Below, in pieces: positions 20,149 through 31,570 of a DNA stretch of 62,841 bases; position 1 is the first letter of the stretch, and every line of letters starts with the position of its first letter. Where the stretch lies: contig NZ_JAHHPP010000055.1 of NCBI RefSeq assembly GCF_024606265.1, forward strand, positions 1 through 62,841, given 5' to 3'. A model generated the notes under the pieces. That model had not been told where the DNA came from, ran no database searches, and saw only the letters and a program-made list of their open reading frames with translations. The translations under genes were made by a program, and so were the position numbers. This DNA comes from Endozoicomonas sp. SESOKO1 (GTDB lineage Bacteria; Pseudomonadota; Gammaproteobacteria; Pseudomonadales; Endozoicomonadaceae).

Positions 20149-21783
20149 CTACTCTTTGACCGGTAAAGCATATAGGGTTTTGTCATGCCCCATCCTTTCA
20201 GGGTCCACATGGCTCCTTGAGAATATATCGCGGGACATACAGCCGGTTTCTACATTAACCAGGCTGAAGGAAGGCTGACGTACTACCTCCTGAAAGGCAA
20301 TGGTTCCATCTGGCATAACAACAGAGTGGGCAAGATAGGCATCCACCAGCCCATGGGTGTGATCAATACCTTCTGTCTCAAAGCCCTTCAGTACCATGAC
20401 TTCACCAGCCTTACATCCCTGCATGATTTCATCACCGGGTAGCGTACTTTTAATGATGGCTGGATGACGACTACCCAGGGGGAACTGAATACTGCCATAA
20501 TAGTAATTATCACCGTTGTCCCGGGACTCAACCAGCACATCCCAGAAGGCCATCACATTCATAAACTCCCGTCCACGATGATCCTTGACGATATTATTGC
20601 CGTGTTCACCCTTATCCAGAAATGAGCCTGCCACCTTGAAACGGCGGGTAATGGCCTGATCAAAATTGACGATTTTGTGATCCTGTTCTGAGGCAATCTG
20701 ATAGGCAACCGGTCGGCTGGGTAGAATATTGGCCGTGGCCTGTTTGAGCAGCTCTGCGTCTGTTACCTGTTTCACTGACCGGGCAGCATCTTCCTTTTTA
20801 TCTTTGTTAAGAAGACGTTCTTTCTCTCTCTCCTGGTGGCTGCGTTCCTGCGCTGTTCCTGCTTTGGCTTTTCCTTCGCCCTTATGTTTCACTTCAGCCA
20901 TTCGTAATTCTTCAGCCTTGGCTTTTCTCGTAGCCCCGGGCTTCTCCTCAGCTAACCTGAGCAGTTCCGTTCTGGCTTTATCACCGGCTTCGCGCCGCTC
21001 TTCCAGCTGTTTATGCTCTTCAGCTTTCTGTTTTGCCTGCTCCCTTGCCAGACGGGCCTCCCTGCCCCGGGCTATTCTCGCCCGTTCCTTTTCTTTATCC
21101 ACTACTGGCTTTTCTTCATTTCCCTTTTGAAAACTCCTTGAACGTGGCTCTTGCGATTCCCTCCTGTTGTCAAGCTTTCGGGGTTTGGTAATGTTTGATG
21201 ACTCCTCCTTATCTTTAGACGTTTTTGTACCGACCGGTGTTTGACGAACAGCGACAGCCTCTTTTTCCACCTCAGGTTTCAAGGCGCTTTGCTGCCCTGA
21301 CTGCTCAGTAATGACGGCTGCCTGCTCATCCGGAACTGCCATTTCCGGTACTTTGATTTCCGATAATTGGATTTCCGACTCATTTTCGCCGACCAGCACC
21401 ACCTCTTCATTCAGCTCCTTCTCTGCCAACCGGATATCCATGAACTTCAGAAAGGTTTCGGCCTGCACCGGATCAGTCAGGTCAAGGGATGCAACCTGCT
21501 TATAGAATTTAAAATCCCTGGACACACTGAGATCCTGCGGATTGCGGTTCACTCTTCTGTATTTATGTTTGTACTTTCCCCGGGACTCCCCATCAGCCAG
21601 CTCTGTGTAGGGAGGCACAATGCTATTGTCGATGTTGTCGATATTGCCGCTGTCCTTATCGGTGGCTTCTGTCTTGACCGCATAAGCAATGGTGGAAGAG
21701 GCCGCGATAATCAATGCGACAGACAGAACGGTCATGGCTGACTTCACTGTCCTGCCAGCAAAACCTTTTTCCGGATTTCCCAT
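20149..21783 (-). CDS. Membrane-anchored protein with charged coiled-coil and C-terminal domain, unknown
   Basis: 544 aa. A hydrophobic segment at about residues 15-35 (SAMTVLSVALIIAASSTIAY) is a signal peptide or N-terminal anchor, so the rest is periplasmic or external. Residues ~225-335 are very rich in Arg, Lys, Glu and Ala (TolA-like low complexity, probably a long helix). The final ~190 residues (from NILPSRPVAYQIASEQD) form a distinct globular domain with two Cys. No family was recognised. It is monocistronic, tail-to-tail with the ferredoxin-like gene. Confidence 0.7.
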   Translation of the reverse strand: MGNPEKGFAGRTVKSAMTVLSVALIIAASSTIAYAVKTEATDKDSGNIDNIDNSIVPPYTELADGESRGKYKHKYRRVNRNPQDLSVSRDFKFYKQVASLDLTDPVQAETFLKFMDIRLAEKELNEEVVLVGENESEIQLSEIKVPEMAVPDEQAAVITEQSGQQSALKPEVEKEAVAVRQTPVGTKTSKDKEESSNITKPRKLDNRRESQEPRSRSFQKGNEEKPVVDKEKERARIARGREARLAREQAKQKAEEHKQLEERREAGDKARTELLRLAEEKPGATRKAKAEELRMAEVKHKGEGKAKAGTAQERSHQEREKERLLNKDKKEDAARSVKQVTDAELLKQATANILPSRPVAYQIASEQDHKIVNFDQAITRRFKVAGSFLDKGEHGNNIVKDHRGREFMNVMAFWDVLVESRDNGDNYYYGSIQFPLGSRHPAIIKSTLPGDEIMQGCKAGEVMVLKGFETEGIDHTHGLVDAYLAHSVVMPDGTIAFQEVVRQPSFSLVNVETGCMSRDIFSRSHVDPERMGHDKTLYALPVKE

Positions 21784-21921
21784 GAGACCTGTACCTTATA
21801 TCACGTAAAAGGAGAACGTTGCCGTATAGCCTGAGAACACTTAAGCAGAGGGCTTCTGCAGTAAGGTGGTTTGAGCATAGACCATGAAAAAAAATCATCC
21901 ATAAACCTGAGCAAGGTATTG

Positions 21922-21953
21922 GAAATATGTGATTTCACAGGGCCAGCTACTTA
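21922..21953. repeat. Dispersed 32-bp repeat, copy 1
   Basis: GAAATATGTGATTTCACAG followed by GGCCAGCTACTTA; a related copy lies at 52,415-52,446. It sits upstream of bolA. It partly resembles a CRP-type half-site arrangement (TGTGA and TCACA) but without the proper spacer. Confidence 0.5.
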
Positions 21954-22025
21954 TAATGTTCCAGAAAGCGCTTGCCAGGTCAGACAAATTCCTTGTCGCC
22001 CGGGCCAGGACAGAAGAGGTGATGT

Positions 22026-22340
22026 ATGGGAATGAGAGAAAATATCATCGATAAGCTGAAGGAGTCCCTGGAGAATGACTTTATCGATATAACCAATGAG
22101 AGCCATCTGCACAATACGCCACCGGGATCAGAGTCTCACTTCAAGGTGATCATTGTCAGTGAAGCATTTCAGGGGAAAATGCCGGTCAAGCGTCACCAGA
22201 TGATTTACGCACTGCTGGCTGACGAGCTGCGGGAGCAGATTCATGCGCTGGCGCTGCACACCTACACACCGGCCGAGTGGCAGGCAAGAAACCAGACCGC
22301 CCCGGCGACGCCCGATTGCCGTGGCGGCAGCAAAAAATAA
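22026..22340 (+). CDS. bolA: BolA family protein
   Basis: 104 aa with the BolA signature: SHFKVIIVSEAFQGKMPVKR then HQMIYALLADEL. BolA proteins bind monothiol glutaredoxins through a shared 2Fe-2S cluster and influence morphology and iron handling; some bind DNA. An AGAGGTGATGT stretch precedes the ATG; a second in-frame ATG follows two codons later. The C-terminal ~20 residues are unstructured (APATPDCRGGSKK). It converges on cysH with a 27-bp gap. Confidence 0.9.
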   Translation: MGMRENIIDKLKESLENDFIDITNESHLHNTPPGSESHFKVIIVSEAFQGKMPVKRHQMIYALLADELREQIHALALHTYTPAEWQARNQTAPATPDCRGGSKK

Positions 22341-22367
22341 TGATGAACTTTCAGCTGCCCGTATGCA

Positions 22368-22991
22368 CTAACCCGCTACTGAGGTGTGCAACCCACACTC
22401 ACGATGTCCGTATACTTTCGTCGGGTCGTAGTAATCTTCCTCTATGGGCAGGTCGTGAGTGACCAGGTACTCCTCAACATCCAGTTCAGTCCAGTTAAGA
22501 AGCGGCGCCACCCGGTAATAGCCATTATTGGTCAGGCTGACCACCTCAAGGTTCTGCCGGAATTCAGTCTGATCCTTGCGGATGGCGGTCAGCCAGTAAT
22601 CCGGTGCTGATGCGTTCATGGCACGGGCAAACGGCTCCAGTTTTACCTGACGGGTAAACTCATCATGTTCCGGGGTATCTACCTCCGGTACACCACCGTA
22701 AATGGCATCACGAAAACCACGACTGTATTGTGGGTGAAAGACCTGAATATTGAGTTTCAAACGCTGAATCAGCTGGTCAGCAAAGCGGTAGGTCGCTTTA
22801 GTACCATAACCCGAATCGATCCAGACCACCGGAACATCGGGCCTGACCCGGGTGGCCATATGGATTATGGCCGCTTCATGGGGTCCGAAGTTGGTGGTAA
22901 GCACAGTTTTTTCAGCACGCTGGACAGCCCACTGGATAATAGCCTGCGGGCTCAGAGTCGACAGCTCCTGATTGATCATCTCCAGATTCAT
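22368..22991 (-). CDS. cysH: Phosphoadenosine phosphosulfate (PAPS) reductase
   Basis: 207 aa from MNLEMINQEL, whose ATG has GGGGGA just upstream; the frame opens 11 codons earlier. It reduces PAPS to sulfite with thioredoxin in assimilatory sulfate reduction. It shows an N-type ATP pyrophosphatase fold (TTNFGPHEAAIIHM), AIRKDQTEFR and the C-terminal catalytic ECGLHTS. The paired CC motifs of APS reductases are absent, so the PAPS form is favoured. It is shorter than E. coli CysH (244 aa) at the N-terminus. No other cys gene is adjacent. Confidence 0.88.
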   Translation of the reverse strand: MNLEMINQELSTLSPQAIIQWAVQRAEKTVLTTNFGPHEAAIIHMATRVRPDVPVVWIDSGYGTKATYRFADQLIQRLKLNIQVFHPQYSRGFRDAIYGGVPEVDTPEHDEFTRQVKLEPFARAMNASAPDYWLTAIRKDQTEFRQNLEVVSLTNNGYYRVAPLLNWTELDVEEYLVTHDLPIEEDYYDPTKVYGHRECGLHTSVAG

Positions 22992-23122
22992 TATTTCCCC
23001 CATCAATCCATAACTTAACAGCATGCACTATAAGAGCGGGGGTTTATAACCACAAAGATTAATATGGACTATAAATATTACTGAATTACCTGCTCAGGCC
23101 CTGTTGACCCTGTCTTCAATAC

Positions 23123-25294
23123 TCAGCGCTGAATACACCAGCAACGATGAATACCCGGTCTCCGCTGGAAGTCCCGGTCAATGGTAGCAGCCGTGATCTC
23201 CTCAACGCGGAACTTCTGCTCCAGCTCTTTAGCCAGATGGAAACGTCGGAAGTTGTTGGAGAAATAGAGCACCCCACCCGGTTTCAGCCTGGCCATTGCC
23301 CGCTCGATCAACTCAACATGGGCTTCCTGCACATCAAATACCCCGCGCAGCCGCTTGGAGTTTGAGAAGGTAGGGGGATCCATAAAAATCAGATCATAGT
23401 TCCGTGTCTCCTGTTTCAGCCACTGCAGGCAGTCCGCCTGCTCCAGCCGGTGTTTGCGATCCACCAGGCCATTGAGCGCCAGATTCTTTCTGGCCCAGCC
23501 AAGGTAGGTATTCGACAGATCGACACTGGTGGTACTCGCCGCACCGGCCACGGCGGCATGAACGGTCGCCGTTCCGGTGTAGCAGAACAGGTTCAGGAAA
23601 TCTTTGCCGGCGGCCTCCCTGGCAATGCGCAGGCGCATTTTCCGGTGATCAAGAAACAGTCCGGTATCCAGGTAGTCCCTCAGGTTAACCAGTAAACGAC
23701 AATCCCCTTCTTTTACCTCAAGCATATCACCGGACTGCTCAAGCTTTTCGTACTGCCGCTTGCCAGACTGACGCTCACGACGCTTGAATACCACATGACT
23801 GTCCGGAATACCCAGTACGCCGGGAATCACCTCCAGCGCTTCCAGCAGACGCTGGTGAGCCTTAGTCTCATCAATGCTTTTCGGTGCCGCGTATTCCTGC
23901 ACATGAACCCAATCCCTGTAGAGATCCACGGCAACGGCATATTCCGGCATGTCAGCATCATAAAGACGATAGCAGTCAATATTCGCGTTCCTGGCCCACT
24001 TACCCAGCTGCTTCAGATTTTTCTTCAACCGGTTGGCAAACATTTCACCACCAGCTGTGCTGGCCTTGAATGAGGTATTCGCCACACTTTCCTGACGGTT
24101 TTGTCCGAAAGTCGGCTGGCCTGCCTGTCGTTCACGAACATCATAGAGAAACAGCTTGCAGGACAGTGCACCATTAAACAGGGTATAGCTTTTCTTTGGC
24201 CCCATACCCAGACTTCTGGCCAGTGCCTGTGAAGCGGTAAAGATAGCCGCCTGCCAACCCGGCGTCTGCTGTTTGATTTTTTCGCCAAGGTGTTTGTAGA
24301 GATAAACCAGGCTGGCCTCATCGCCCATACGCTCACCATAGGGCGGGTTGGCAATCACCAGTCCCGGTTGCAGGTCCGGATCCACCTTCAGGCTGGCCAG
24401 CTCCTGCGGCTTGACGGTAATCAGCTTAGCCAGTCCGGCGCGCTGGATATTGGCCCTGGCTCTCCCGACAATTTTGGGCAGACCTTCATAACCGACGATG
24501 GTCGCCTGCATCGCAGCCAGGCCAGCCGTGCGACGGGCACGGGCTTGTTCAAGTACCGCCAGCCAGATTTTGGGAATATGCCCCATCCACTTATCAAAGC
24601 CAAAGCGTGCCCTGAGCAATCCGGGTGCGATGTCAGCCGCCATCATGGCACCTTCGATCAAAAAAGTTCCGGAACCACACATAGGGTCCAGCAGGGTACT
24701 GCCCTGTTTCGCCAGTTCAGGCCAGCGGGCCCGGTACAAAATTGCCGCAGCCAGGTTCTCTTTCAAGGGTGCCTCACCAGCTTCCAGACGGTAACCGCGC
24801 TCATGCAGGCTCTGGCCTGACAGGTCAATGGCAATAAAGGCCCTGCCGTTTCTGGCATGCACATTGACCCGCAGGTCCGGCTTGCTGTTATCAACAGATG
24901 GGCGCCAGCCATAACGATCACGCAGCTGATCAACAATGGCATCTTTGACAAACTGGGAGCCAAAGCGGGTATGGGTGATATCCGGTGTGGAACCATTGAA
25001 ATCAACCCGAAAGCTGGAGCCCTGATCCAGATGCTCGTCCCAGTCAAAAGACTGTACACCCTGATACAGCGCCTGCTTGTCGCCAGCGTCCACTTCGCCA
25101 AGGCGCAGCAGAATGCGACTGGCCAGACGAGACCACAGGCAAGCCTTGTAGGCCAGCTCCAGTTTACCGGCAAAGCTGACTCCGGCAACGGTCTCCGCCA
25201 CGTCACTGGCTCCCAGTTCCTTCAGCTCTTGTGCCAGCAGGGATTCTACTCCCCTGGGACAACTGGCAAACAGAGTCAGCATCGTTGTACTCAT
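23123..25294 (-). CDS. rlmL: Bifunctional 23S rRNA methyltransferase RlmL/RlmK
   Basis: 723 aa (E. coli 702). An N-terminal THUMP domain is followed by a first methyltransferase with LLDPMCGSGTFLIEGA and NPPYGER (m2G2445) and a second with LNLFCYTGTATVHAAV and DPPTFSNSK (m7G2069). Both domains appear intact. It lies next to rmf and pyrD, a neighbourhood shared with E. coli. The 275 bp between this gene and rmf must hold two divergent promoters; no clear elements were identified. Confidence 0.96.
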   Translation of the reverse strand: MSTTMLTLFASCPRGVESLLAQELKELGASDVAETVAGVSFAGKLELAYKACLWSRLASRILLRLGEVDAGDKQALYQGVQSFDWDEHLDQGSSFRVDFNGSTPDITHTRFGSQFVKDAIVDQLRDRYGWRPSVDNSKPDLRVNVHARNGRAFIAIDLSGQSLHERGYRLEAGEAPLKENLAAAILYRARWPELAKQGSTLLDPMCGSGTFLIEGAMMAADIAPGLLRARFGFDKWMGHIPKIWLAVLEQARARRTAGLAAMQATIVGYEGLPKIVGRARANIQRAGLAKLITVKPQELASLKVDPDLQPGLVIANPPYGERMGDEASLVYLYKHLGEKIKQQTPGWQAAIFTASQALARSLGMGPKKSYTLFNGALSCKLFLYDVRERQAGQPTFGQNRQESVANTSFKASTAGGEMFANRLKKNLKQLGKWARNANIDCYRLYDADMPEYAVAVDLYRDWVHVQEYAAPKSIDETKAHQRLLEALEVIPGVLGIPDSHVVFKRRERQSGKRQYEKLEQSGDMLEVKEGDCRLLVNLRDYLDTGLFLDHRKMRLRIAREAAGKDFLNLFCYTGTATVHAAVAGAASTTSVDLSNTYLGWARKNLALNGLVDRKHRLEQADCLQWLKQETRNYDLIFMDPPTFSNSKRLRGVFDVQEAHVELIERAMARLKPGGVLYFSNNFRRFHLAKELEQKFRVEEITAATIDRDFQRRPGIHRCWCIQR

Positions 25295-25569
25295 AACGTT
25301 ATATTCCTGATAAAGCTAAACAACAGCTTTTATTAACTAAAAATTCTTAATGTTTTCTCAACAAAAGCGCCAGATTTGGATAAAACTTAGATCATTGACT
25401 TTCCTTGGGTGAATACCTTATTCAGTCAACTTTTTACCCATACCGTCTTTTGGGGACAGGCTTCTGGTTACCCCCACCACTGGGTGAAGTCAACTGTGCG
25501 GTAATTCTCAAAGCAAACCCGAGGCGCCAGGGAGGCCGTCAATAACCAAATCAGCAAGAGGCAGCGACT

Positions 25570-25803
25570 ATGTTGAAAAGACACAAAAGGGATAAATCGG
25601 ATAGAGCCTTTAATAAAGGATACCAAATTGGCCTGTCTGGCCGCTCCAGGGACATCTGCCCCCATCAGGAGCCAGATTTACGCCAGTCGTGGTTAAGTGG
25701 CTGGCGGGAAGGTCGCGTTGATAACTGGGAAGGAATGACGGGCATTTCGGGGTTACACCGAATGTATAATTTCTCTCACACCTATTCAGCCGACCTGCGC
25801 TGA
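25570..25803 (+). CDS. rmf: Ribosome modulation factor
   Basis: 77 aa; the family is usually about 55 aa. The N-terminal 50 residues match Rmf: KRHKRDKSDRAFNKGYQ, GLSGRSRDICPHQ and SWLSGWREGR. Rmf dimerises 70S ribosomes into inactive 100S particles in stationary phase. The C-terminal ~22 residues (GLHRMYNFSHTYSADLR) are an extension. A strong intrinsic terminator begins 3 nt after the stop. It is monocistronic, in conserved synteny with rlmL and pyrD. Confidence 0.93.
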   Translation: MLKRHKRDKSDRAFNKGYQIGLSGRSRDICPHQEPDLRQSWLSGWREGRVDNWEGMTGISGLHRMYNFSHTYSADLR

Positions 25804-25806
25804 TCA

Positions 25807-25826
25807 AAAGCCCCTTCCGGGGCTTT
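25807..25826 (+). terminator. Intrinsic terminator of rmf
   Basis: AAAGCCCC-TTCC-GGGGCTTT, a perfect 8-bp stem with a tetraloop, starts 3 nt past the rmf stop; its 3' arm ends in a short T-run. The symmetric A/T ends may let it also serve the opposite strand. Confidence 0.85.
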
Positions 25827-25907
25827 CAGAAATCACCCGCTGCTCTCGCTGTAGAAAGTAGAAAAATGCACCTTTTTATGCATCGATCTTCTTGTACATC
25901 AGCTTTT

Positions 25908-26930
25908 TTAAACGTCCACAGAGTAAACGGCTTCAGTAGCCTCTCGAATCAACTCCGGCCCTTTATAAATAAAGCCCGAGTATATCTGCACCAGGCTGGC
26001 TCCTGCCCTGATCTTATCAGCGGCCGTCTGTGCATCCATAATACCGCCAACACCAATAATCGGAAGTTTACCTGACAGCTCGCTGGCCAGCAGTTGAATC
26101 ACTGCCGTGGACTTATCACTCAGTGGTGCGCCACTGAGTCCTCCCGCTTCCTCGGCTGTCGCAAAGCCACTGACCTTCTCTCGATCCAGTGTCGTATTGG
26201 TGGCAATTACACCATCCAGTTCATAGGAAACCAGCTCAGCAGCAACCGCAGCTATTTCATCGTCGGCCATATCGGGGGCAATCTTGATGGCCAGAGGCAC
26301 CCGGCGACCATACTCTTTAGCCAGCGACGCCTGTTCTTCCTTCAGCGCTGAAAGCAGGCTTTTCAAGGCATCACCATACTGGAGCTTTCTTAACCCCGGG
26401 GTATTGGGAGAAGACAGGTTAACGGCAACGTAGTCGGCATGGGGATATACTTTACGCAGGCAGGTCAGATAATCCCGATTGGCGTCTTCAACAGCCGTGG
26501 TCAGGTTCTTGCCAATATTAATACCGATAACGCCTTGGTATTTGCTTTTCTGTACATTCGCGACAAGTTGATCAACACCATGATTATTAAATCCCATGCG
26601 GTTGATCAGCGCTTCTCGCTCAGGGATACGGAACATTCGTGGCTTTGGGTTACCAGGTTGCCCAACCGGTGTCACGGTTCCCAGTTCCAGAAAGCCAAAT
26701 CCCAGACTGCCAAGACCATCAATACACTCGCCATTTTTATCAAGCCCTGCGGCCAACCCAACCGGATTGTTAAAGGTCAACCCCATGACTTCTCTGGGTT
26801 TGGATGGGACTGAAGGTGCCATCAGCCGAATAAGGCCAAGACGTTCCCCCGCGCTGATCATTTCCATGGCAAAATCATGGGCGGTTTCAGCAGAGAGGCA
26901 AAACAGGGCACTTCGTGTCAATTTATACAT
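25908..26930 (-). CDS. pyrD: Dihydroorotate dehydrogenase (quinone), class 2
   Basis: 340 aa. It oxidises dihydroorotate to orotate in pyrimidine synthesis, passing electrons to the quinone pool. The N-terminal membrane-associating helix typical of class 2 ([20 protein letters not shown]) is present, as are the FMN-binding [10 protein letters not shown], catalytic Ser in [11 protein letters not shown], and [16 protein letters not shown] near the C-terminus. Length matches E. coli (336 aa). It is convergent with rmf, as expected for this conserved neighbourhood. Confidence 0.97.
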   Translation of the reverse strand: MYKLTRSALFCLSAETAHDFAMEMISAGERLGLIRLMAPSVPSKPREVMGLTFNNPVGLAAGLDKNGECIDGLGSLGFGFLELGTVTPVGQPGNPKPRMFRIPEREALINRMGFNNHGVDQLVANVQKSKYQGVIGINIGKNLTTAVEDANRDYLTCLRKVYPHADYVAVNLSSPNTPGLRKLQYGDALKSLLSALKEEQASLAKEYGRRVPLAIKIAPDMADDEIAAVAAELVSYELDGVIATNTTLDREKVSGFATAEEAGGLSGAPLSDKSTAVIQLLASELSGKLPIIGVGGIMDAQTAADKIRAGASLVQIYSGFIYKGPELIREATEAVYSVDV

Positions 26931-27205
26931 AGGAGCGATCGGTCAGTATGCGGCAGACAAAATTCGAAGGATTATACATCCAGCAACCCCCTTTTGTCTC
27001 TATGGGTTCATCACAATAGCCCATCATTGACAAAGAGTACAAACGCCGATTAAACCCGTGATAAAAGACTAGCTCCGCATAAATACCTGACCACTCAACA
27101 ATAAAGGAGAAACTACCAAAATATTTACAATAGGCAGATGAAACCATCACCTTGCAACAGGGTCTGAACCGTTGGTTAAAATTTTTCAACGTTCAGGGCC
27201 AAATA

Positions 27206-30200
27206 ATGCAGTCGATACTTGCATCGTCGTATTTCCCCCTAAACACCCCCACCAACACCTACTCACACCGGCAGCATCATAAAACGGCAAAGAATAGCCA
27301 ATGCCCGGATTTCAACAACACCTCTATTCACCATCGCCAAACACGACCAGTTCAGTACGATAAGCTCAACGTTTTTTTTGATTCATCCCGGAACGACCGG
27401 GAGATATTCTCTTCAGACAGAGAAACACCGTCAGAGGTTCTGGAGCATATCAATCTTGATATGCCATGCTTCAGAGAAAAACATGAGGACGATCACTGCA
27501 TTGAGTTACCCATCGATGTTGATGCCATCGACAGTGACCTGAATAGCAAAGGGCAAGCTGACAAAGCTCAACCTGAAAAGGTTCCCCACCAACTAGAGTG
27601 TTCCAGCACTTCTTATGAATCGGAAGAAAATGACGGTAAAACGGCAGCCACTTCCCGGACAAAACACGTCGACATCAGAAAACATCACACGCCATCAGAA
27701 CTTCAGAAAATCTACCAACAGCCACTGCCCATTGTGGGACTCGCTCCGCACGCCGACGGCACCCCCGGCAGTCTTTTAATCGATACAGAAGATGACCAGC
27801 CTGAGTTGCTTATTGCTCTTTATCCCCATGGCATCTTACAGGCCCTTCTCATTTTATTTCCCGAAACTGCCATTGAGATTCTCGAAAGACGGCTTGAAAA
27901 GTTGGGCAGCACATCAATGGATACCTTTGAAAAACTCCATAAATCCCGGATACAAAACCGTACCGGGTTCAGAGACACCCTGACAACAAACCTGGCAACG
28001 CTCAGAGAAAACTTCAACGATCTCAAAAGTAATCTGCACAGCGCCAGGTTCCAGCTGGCGATGCTGAAGAATCTGAGAGAATTTGAGCATCAATACCATG
28101 TGTACTCCCTGGAATCCAAAATGGATGCCGACTTCCTGGTACAAAAAGGAAGAATCTCTTCGAAACAGTTGGCAACCTCCCTTGACAACGTCGAGAGCAA
28201 TCAACTCAAAGATCCAAAACCCCTTAGACCCACCACCTGGCTGAGACAGTTTGGCTACCAGTGCAAAGAGCGTGAATATATCTTAAGGGGAGCCATGTGG
28301 AGCCTGGCAAAATGCCACATGGAAAAGTCGGCTCAAGCCGTTCTCACCGGACTTATTCATCAACCACCGGTCAGGGTACCGATTTCCGGGACAGATAACG
28401 GTAAGAGAAATGCCGTTAATCACTACATCCGGGAACAACCTGAAACCATTATAAAAGTGCTGACTTACCTGGTTTGCCTGAACGTAAAACGGTATCGATG
28501 CATAAGGCATATAAAGGCAGCAAAACTTGTCCTGACAACCGGGCGGCAAGCGCATACTGCAGAAAGCGTTCAGACATTGCTAAGTCAATTGACCCGGCAG
28601 AATCTTGTGCCGGAAATAGCAACCCAACTGGACAACGAGATTGGCTGGCTCCATGCCAAACGCCTTGACCATGAGCTTGAATCGTCCCGTGCCGAAGCCA
28701 CTCTGCCAGACTTGATAGATCGACGACAGCATATCCTTAATCTCAGGTTGCTTAACCCTGAAAAAACCAGGCCGACCTCTGATAAAACACCAGGACGCCT
28801 GGTCAGTGAAGAACGGACAGTTTCTGCCCGGTTAATTCACCATTTCCTGGCTACTCAATCATCCTCTGGCGAACCCGGGCTGTTTCCACACTGGTTTTTT
28901 TTAACGCTACCCGATTCTGATCGTATATTCAGTTTGTTGTCACAAAACAGCAACAGCCCCGAGAAGTCTTTTTATCTGGCCACATTGCAATTTATTGATG
29001 CGATGAAACGCTCTGAACAGGATGACAGCTACGACAGTTGCTTACTCTGGATGCAGCGCTACCACGACATGACGTATTCTCAACAACAGCTTCTGACCCA
29101 CCTGATCGACAGGGGTGAGCCTGACAGCTTACTACCCGGTGAGCATTTCGAGCAGAATATTGACGTTCTCTGGCAATTGGCAAGATCAAGAAAGAGCATG
29201 GGCCTGCGACCACTGAACCCTGATTCCTATGCACACTATCTCAGCTGTCTGAATTTTGTCCGGGAAGAAGAAGAAAACATCGAGGATAGCATTGCCGAGT
29301 TGTATCGAAAGCGATATTTAAAATTACTTGATTATGATCCTTATCAAGAGTTTAAAGCGCTCTTTGGCGATGTATTCAACTGGGGGTCACAGGCAAGCAG
29401 GAATATTTGCCAGAAAGCCAGCGAACTGATGCAGGGGTTAAAGGCATCAGGACTGCCAAACGCACTGGGCTTTCTCTATAAAGAAGGCAAAGGATTGATA
29501 ACGTCATTATTCTCTTCTGACAACCCAATCCACGCCTTAATCACAGACACGCTGGGCACCGTACTTAAGGTAGCACAACAAAATCCAAAGTTTTTCCGGG
29601 TGATGTGGGGGGATTTTGCCCTCTTGATGCCTCAGTTAAAAAGCCTGCTTGGGCAGGAAACATCGGTAACAGGGCTGCTTGAACGTATCGAGATCTGTAT
29701 GCGCGGCCATGCCCTGGCTTCTCTGTTTTCAGGTGACAAACCGCAACCACTGGATGTTAATCCGTTAGAAAATCCGCAAATAGCTTCTGTCATCAAACGG
29801 TTCCAACTGCTGCGGGACATGATTACCGCGTTTCATACCGGGCTGCCAGTGATCGAAATATTTTTAAGCAATAGTCTGGATACCCTGATCAACAAGGCAA
29901 AAAAAGTCGCACAAAACGTATTATCCACCTACTTTGCCAGACAATGCCTCAAGCATATGAAGCCTGCGATTTCCCGGTTATTGAATAACCTGTGCCGCGC
30001 CCGGGATTTAATGCCCAGCCTGACCCTGGGGCTGACATCCGATTTTCTCGCTTCCATGGTCCCGGAGACAACCGTCAGACTGGCACATCATATTGGTCGA
30101 CGCACCAGTATCGTTGGCAGGGCTTTGAGCTTTATTCTGGATCCGCTGATCCTGCGCTTTGATAAATACCAGGAGAAAATAAACAATGTAATAGCCAATC

Positions 30201-31570
30201 CATCCAGTATTGAAGCTCGCAGCGAGTTATCAGCAGAGCGAAAAAAGGTTGCTGGCATTCTGGGCGTGTCATCCGTGTTTGCCACGACAGCCATTCTGTT
30301 GGTTAATGCCTTTAAAATTGTTCTTCTTTTTGGTACTCCCTGGTTAACAACAGCCTGTATCGGGATCATGACTTTTTTTGGCAGCAGTTGCTTTGTCGCC
30401 CGACACTATAACGAATGGGATGAAGTCTGGACATCGCTATCTGAAACCATTACAGAACAGATGAAAAGGACCTTTGCCAAAGACAGCCCAAAGGCTATAG
30501 AGGCAAAAAGGCGAGTCCGCCAGATCAGTAAAGATACCCTGATAAAAATGTCAGAAGCCAAAGAACAGACGCACAGCGGCTGGAAGGATTGGAAACAAAA
30601 CCAGTTGCTGAGAGAGTTAAGCAAGTATTGGAACCAGTTTTATTATCAAATTTATTATAGAGAAGAGATACTTCAACGCATCAAATCAACGATCCGGGAA
30701 CAGTGTCAATCTGATGTTCAAAGGGACGCTCAACACATACTCAATTTCGTGAAAGCAAAAGCCCTGGTTGAAAACGCCATCAGAAATCCGAACAATCTGT
30801 CGTCCAACCCGGACCACCTTGCTGACTTCAACCAACAGTTAGCCTGCCTGTATTTCCCCCCCCTGGAAGCCGCACTCGTTCCTTACCAGCTAATCAACCT
30901 TGAACAGGAAATCAATGCATTTTTAGAGCATTCCTGTGGTACCGACCGTCCCGGCGACGACATCAGGACGATCATGGATACCGTTGAAAACTATAACATT
31001 GAACTTCACAAAGGTGAGTTCCTGTTCAGATTACTGCATATGCGACATCTTCAGTCTTTATCGCGGGGGACAGACAGGGCTGTCGATCAGCAATCTTATC
31101 AAGAGCTTCACTGCAGCGTAACAAACGAAACACCCTTTGAGCACTTACAAGATCAGCTAACAGCAAAAGCCATAATTAAAAAAACTGAGCAACAGTGCGA
31201 AGAACAACAGCTGAAAAAGGAGGAAAAGATCCGGGAAGCAAGAATGAAAATGGTAACCAGGCGGGCACTACATGACTGCCTCAAAGGCGAAACAACGTAT
31301 TCAGCCAGCAGCATCCCCGATTTTAACAACGACCCATTATTCAAAACCCACCTTGAGCTGCAAATCAGAGAGCTGGAAAAAGCCAGCCTGCCCTGGTCTA
31401 CAGCCTTCTCACCGGCCAGAACCAGGGACTCTGATCAGCCTCCCCCCGGATGCACTTATAAAGCACTGGAAGCAGGCAGAGACACCTCTTGCCGTTCAGC
31501 AGCCATGCATGCTGCAGCGGTAAAGACGACATCGGTAGAACTGTTCAACGCCGTTTCCAGAGAGTCCTGA
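27206..31570 (+). CDS. Very large orphan protein (about 1,454 aa), unknown function
   Basis: 1,454 aa from the first ATG ([15 protein letters not shown]); a TTG start 18 codons earlier is possible. No signal peptide is visible. The protein is mostly helical and hydrophilic, with one hydrophobic hairpin at about residues 1,015-1,070 ([18 protein letters not shown] and [14 protein letters not shown]) and a Lys/Glu-rich coiled coil near 1,325-1,355. No domain was recognised. Size, orphan status and hydrophobic hairpin resemble large secreted effectors of host-associated bacteria, which is inference only. Its last 115 nt overlap the convergent sstT gene. Confidence 0.75.
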   Translation: MQSILASSYFPLNTPTNTYSHRQHHKTAKNSQCPDFNNTSIHHRQTRPVQYDKLNVFFDSSRNDREIFSSDRETPSEVLEHINLDMPCFREKHEDDHCIELPIDVDAIDSDLNSKGQADKAQPEKVPHQLECSSTSYESEENDGKTAATSRTKHVDIRKHHTPSELQKIYQQPLPIVGLAPHADGTPGSLLIDTEDDQPELLIALYPHGILQALLILFPETAIEILERRLEKLGSTSMDTFEKLHKSRIQNRTGFRDTLTTNLATLRENFNDLKSNLHSARFQLAMLKNLREFEHQYHVYSLESKMDADFLVQKGRISSKQLATSLDNVESNQLKDPKPLRPTTWLRQFGYQCKEREYILRGAMWSLAKCHMEKSAQAVLTGLIHQPPVRVPISGTDNGKRNAVNHYIREQPETIIKVLTYLVCLNVKRYRCIRHIKAAKLVLTTGRQAHTAESVQTLLSQLTRQNLVPEIATQLDNEIGWLHAKRLDHELESSRAEATLPDLIDRRQHILNLRLLNPEKTRPTSDKTPGRLVSEERTVSARLIHHFLATQSSSGEPGLFPHWFFLTLPDSDRIFSLLSQNSNSPEKSFYLATLQFIDAMKRSEQDDSYDSCLLWMQRYHDMTYSQQQLLTHLIDRGEPDSLLPGEHFEQNIDVLWQLARSRKSMGLRPLNPDSYAHYLSCLNFVREEEENIEDSIAELYRKRYLKLLDYDPYQEFKALFGDVFNWGSQASRNICQKASELMQGLKASGLPNALGFLYKEGKGLITSLFSSDNPIHALITDTLGTVLKVAQQNPKFFRVMWGDFALLMPQLKSLLGQETSVTGLLERIEICMRGHALASLFSGDKPQPLDVNPLENPQIASVIKRFQLLRDMITAFHTGLPVIEIFLSNSLDTLINKAKKVAQNVLSTYFARQCLKHMKPAISRLLNNLCRARDLMPSLTLGLTSDFLASMVPETTVRLAHHIGRRTSIVGRALSFILDPLILRFDKYQEKINNVIANPSSIEARSELSAERKKVAGILGVSSVFATTAILLVNAFKIVLLFGTPWLTTACIGIMTFFGSSCFVARHYNEWDEVWTSLSETITEQMKRTFAKDSPKAIEAKRRVRQISKDTLIKMSEAKEQTHSGWKDWKQNQLLRELSKYWNQFYYQIYYREEILQRIKSTIREQCQSDVQRDAQHILNFVKAKALVENAIRNPNNLSSNPDHLADFNQQLACLYFPPLEAALVPYQLINLEQEINAFLEHSCGTDRPGDDIRTIMDTVENYNIELHKGEFLFRLLHMRHLQSLSRGTDRAVDQQSYQELHCSVTNETPFEHLQDQLTAKAIIKKTEQQCEEQQLKKEEKIREARMKMVTRRALHDCLKGETTYSASSIPDFNNDPLFKTHLELQIRELEKASLPWSTAFSPARTRDSDQPPPGCTYKALEAGRDTSCRSAAMHAAAVKTTSVELFNAVSRES

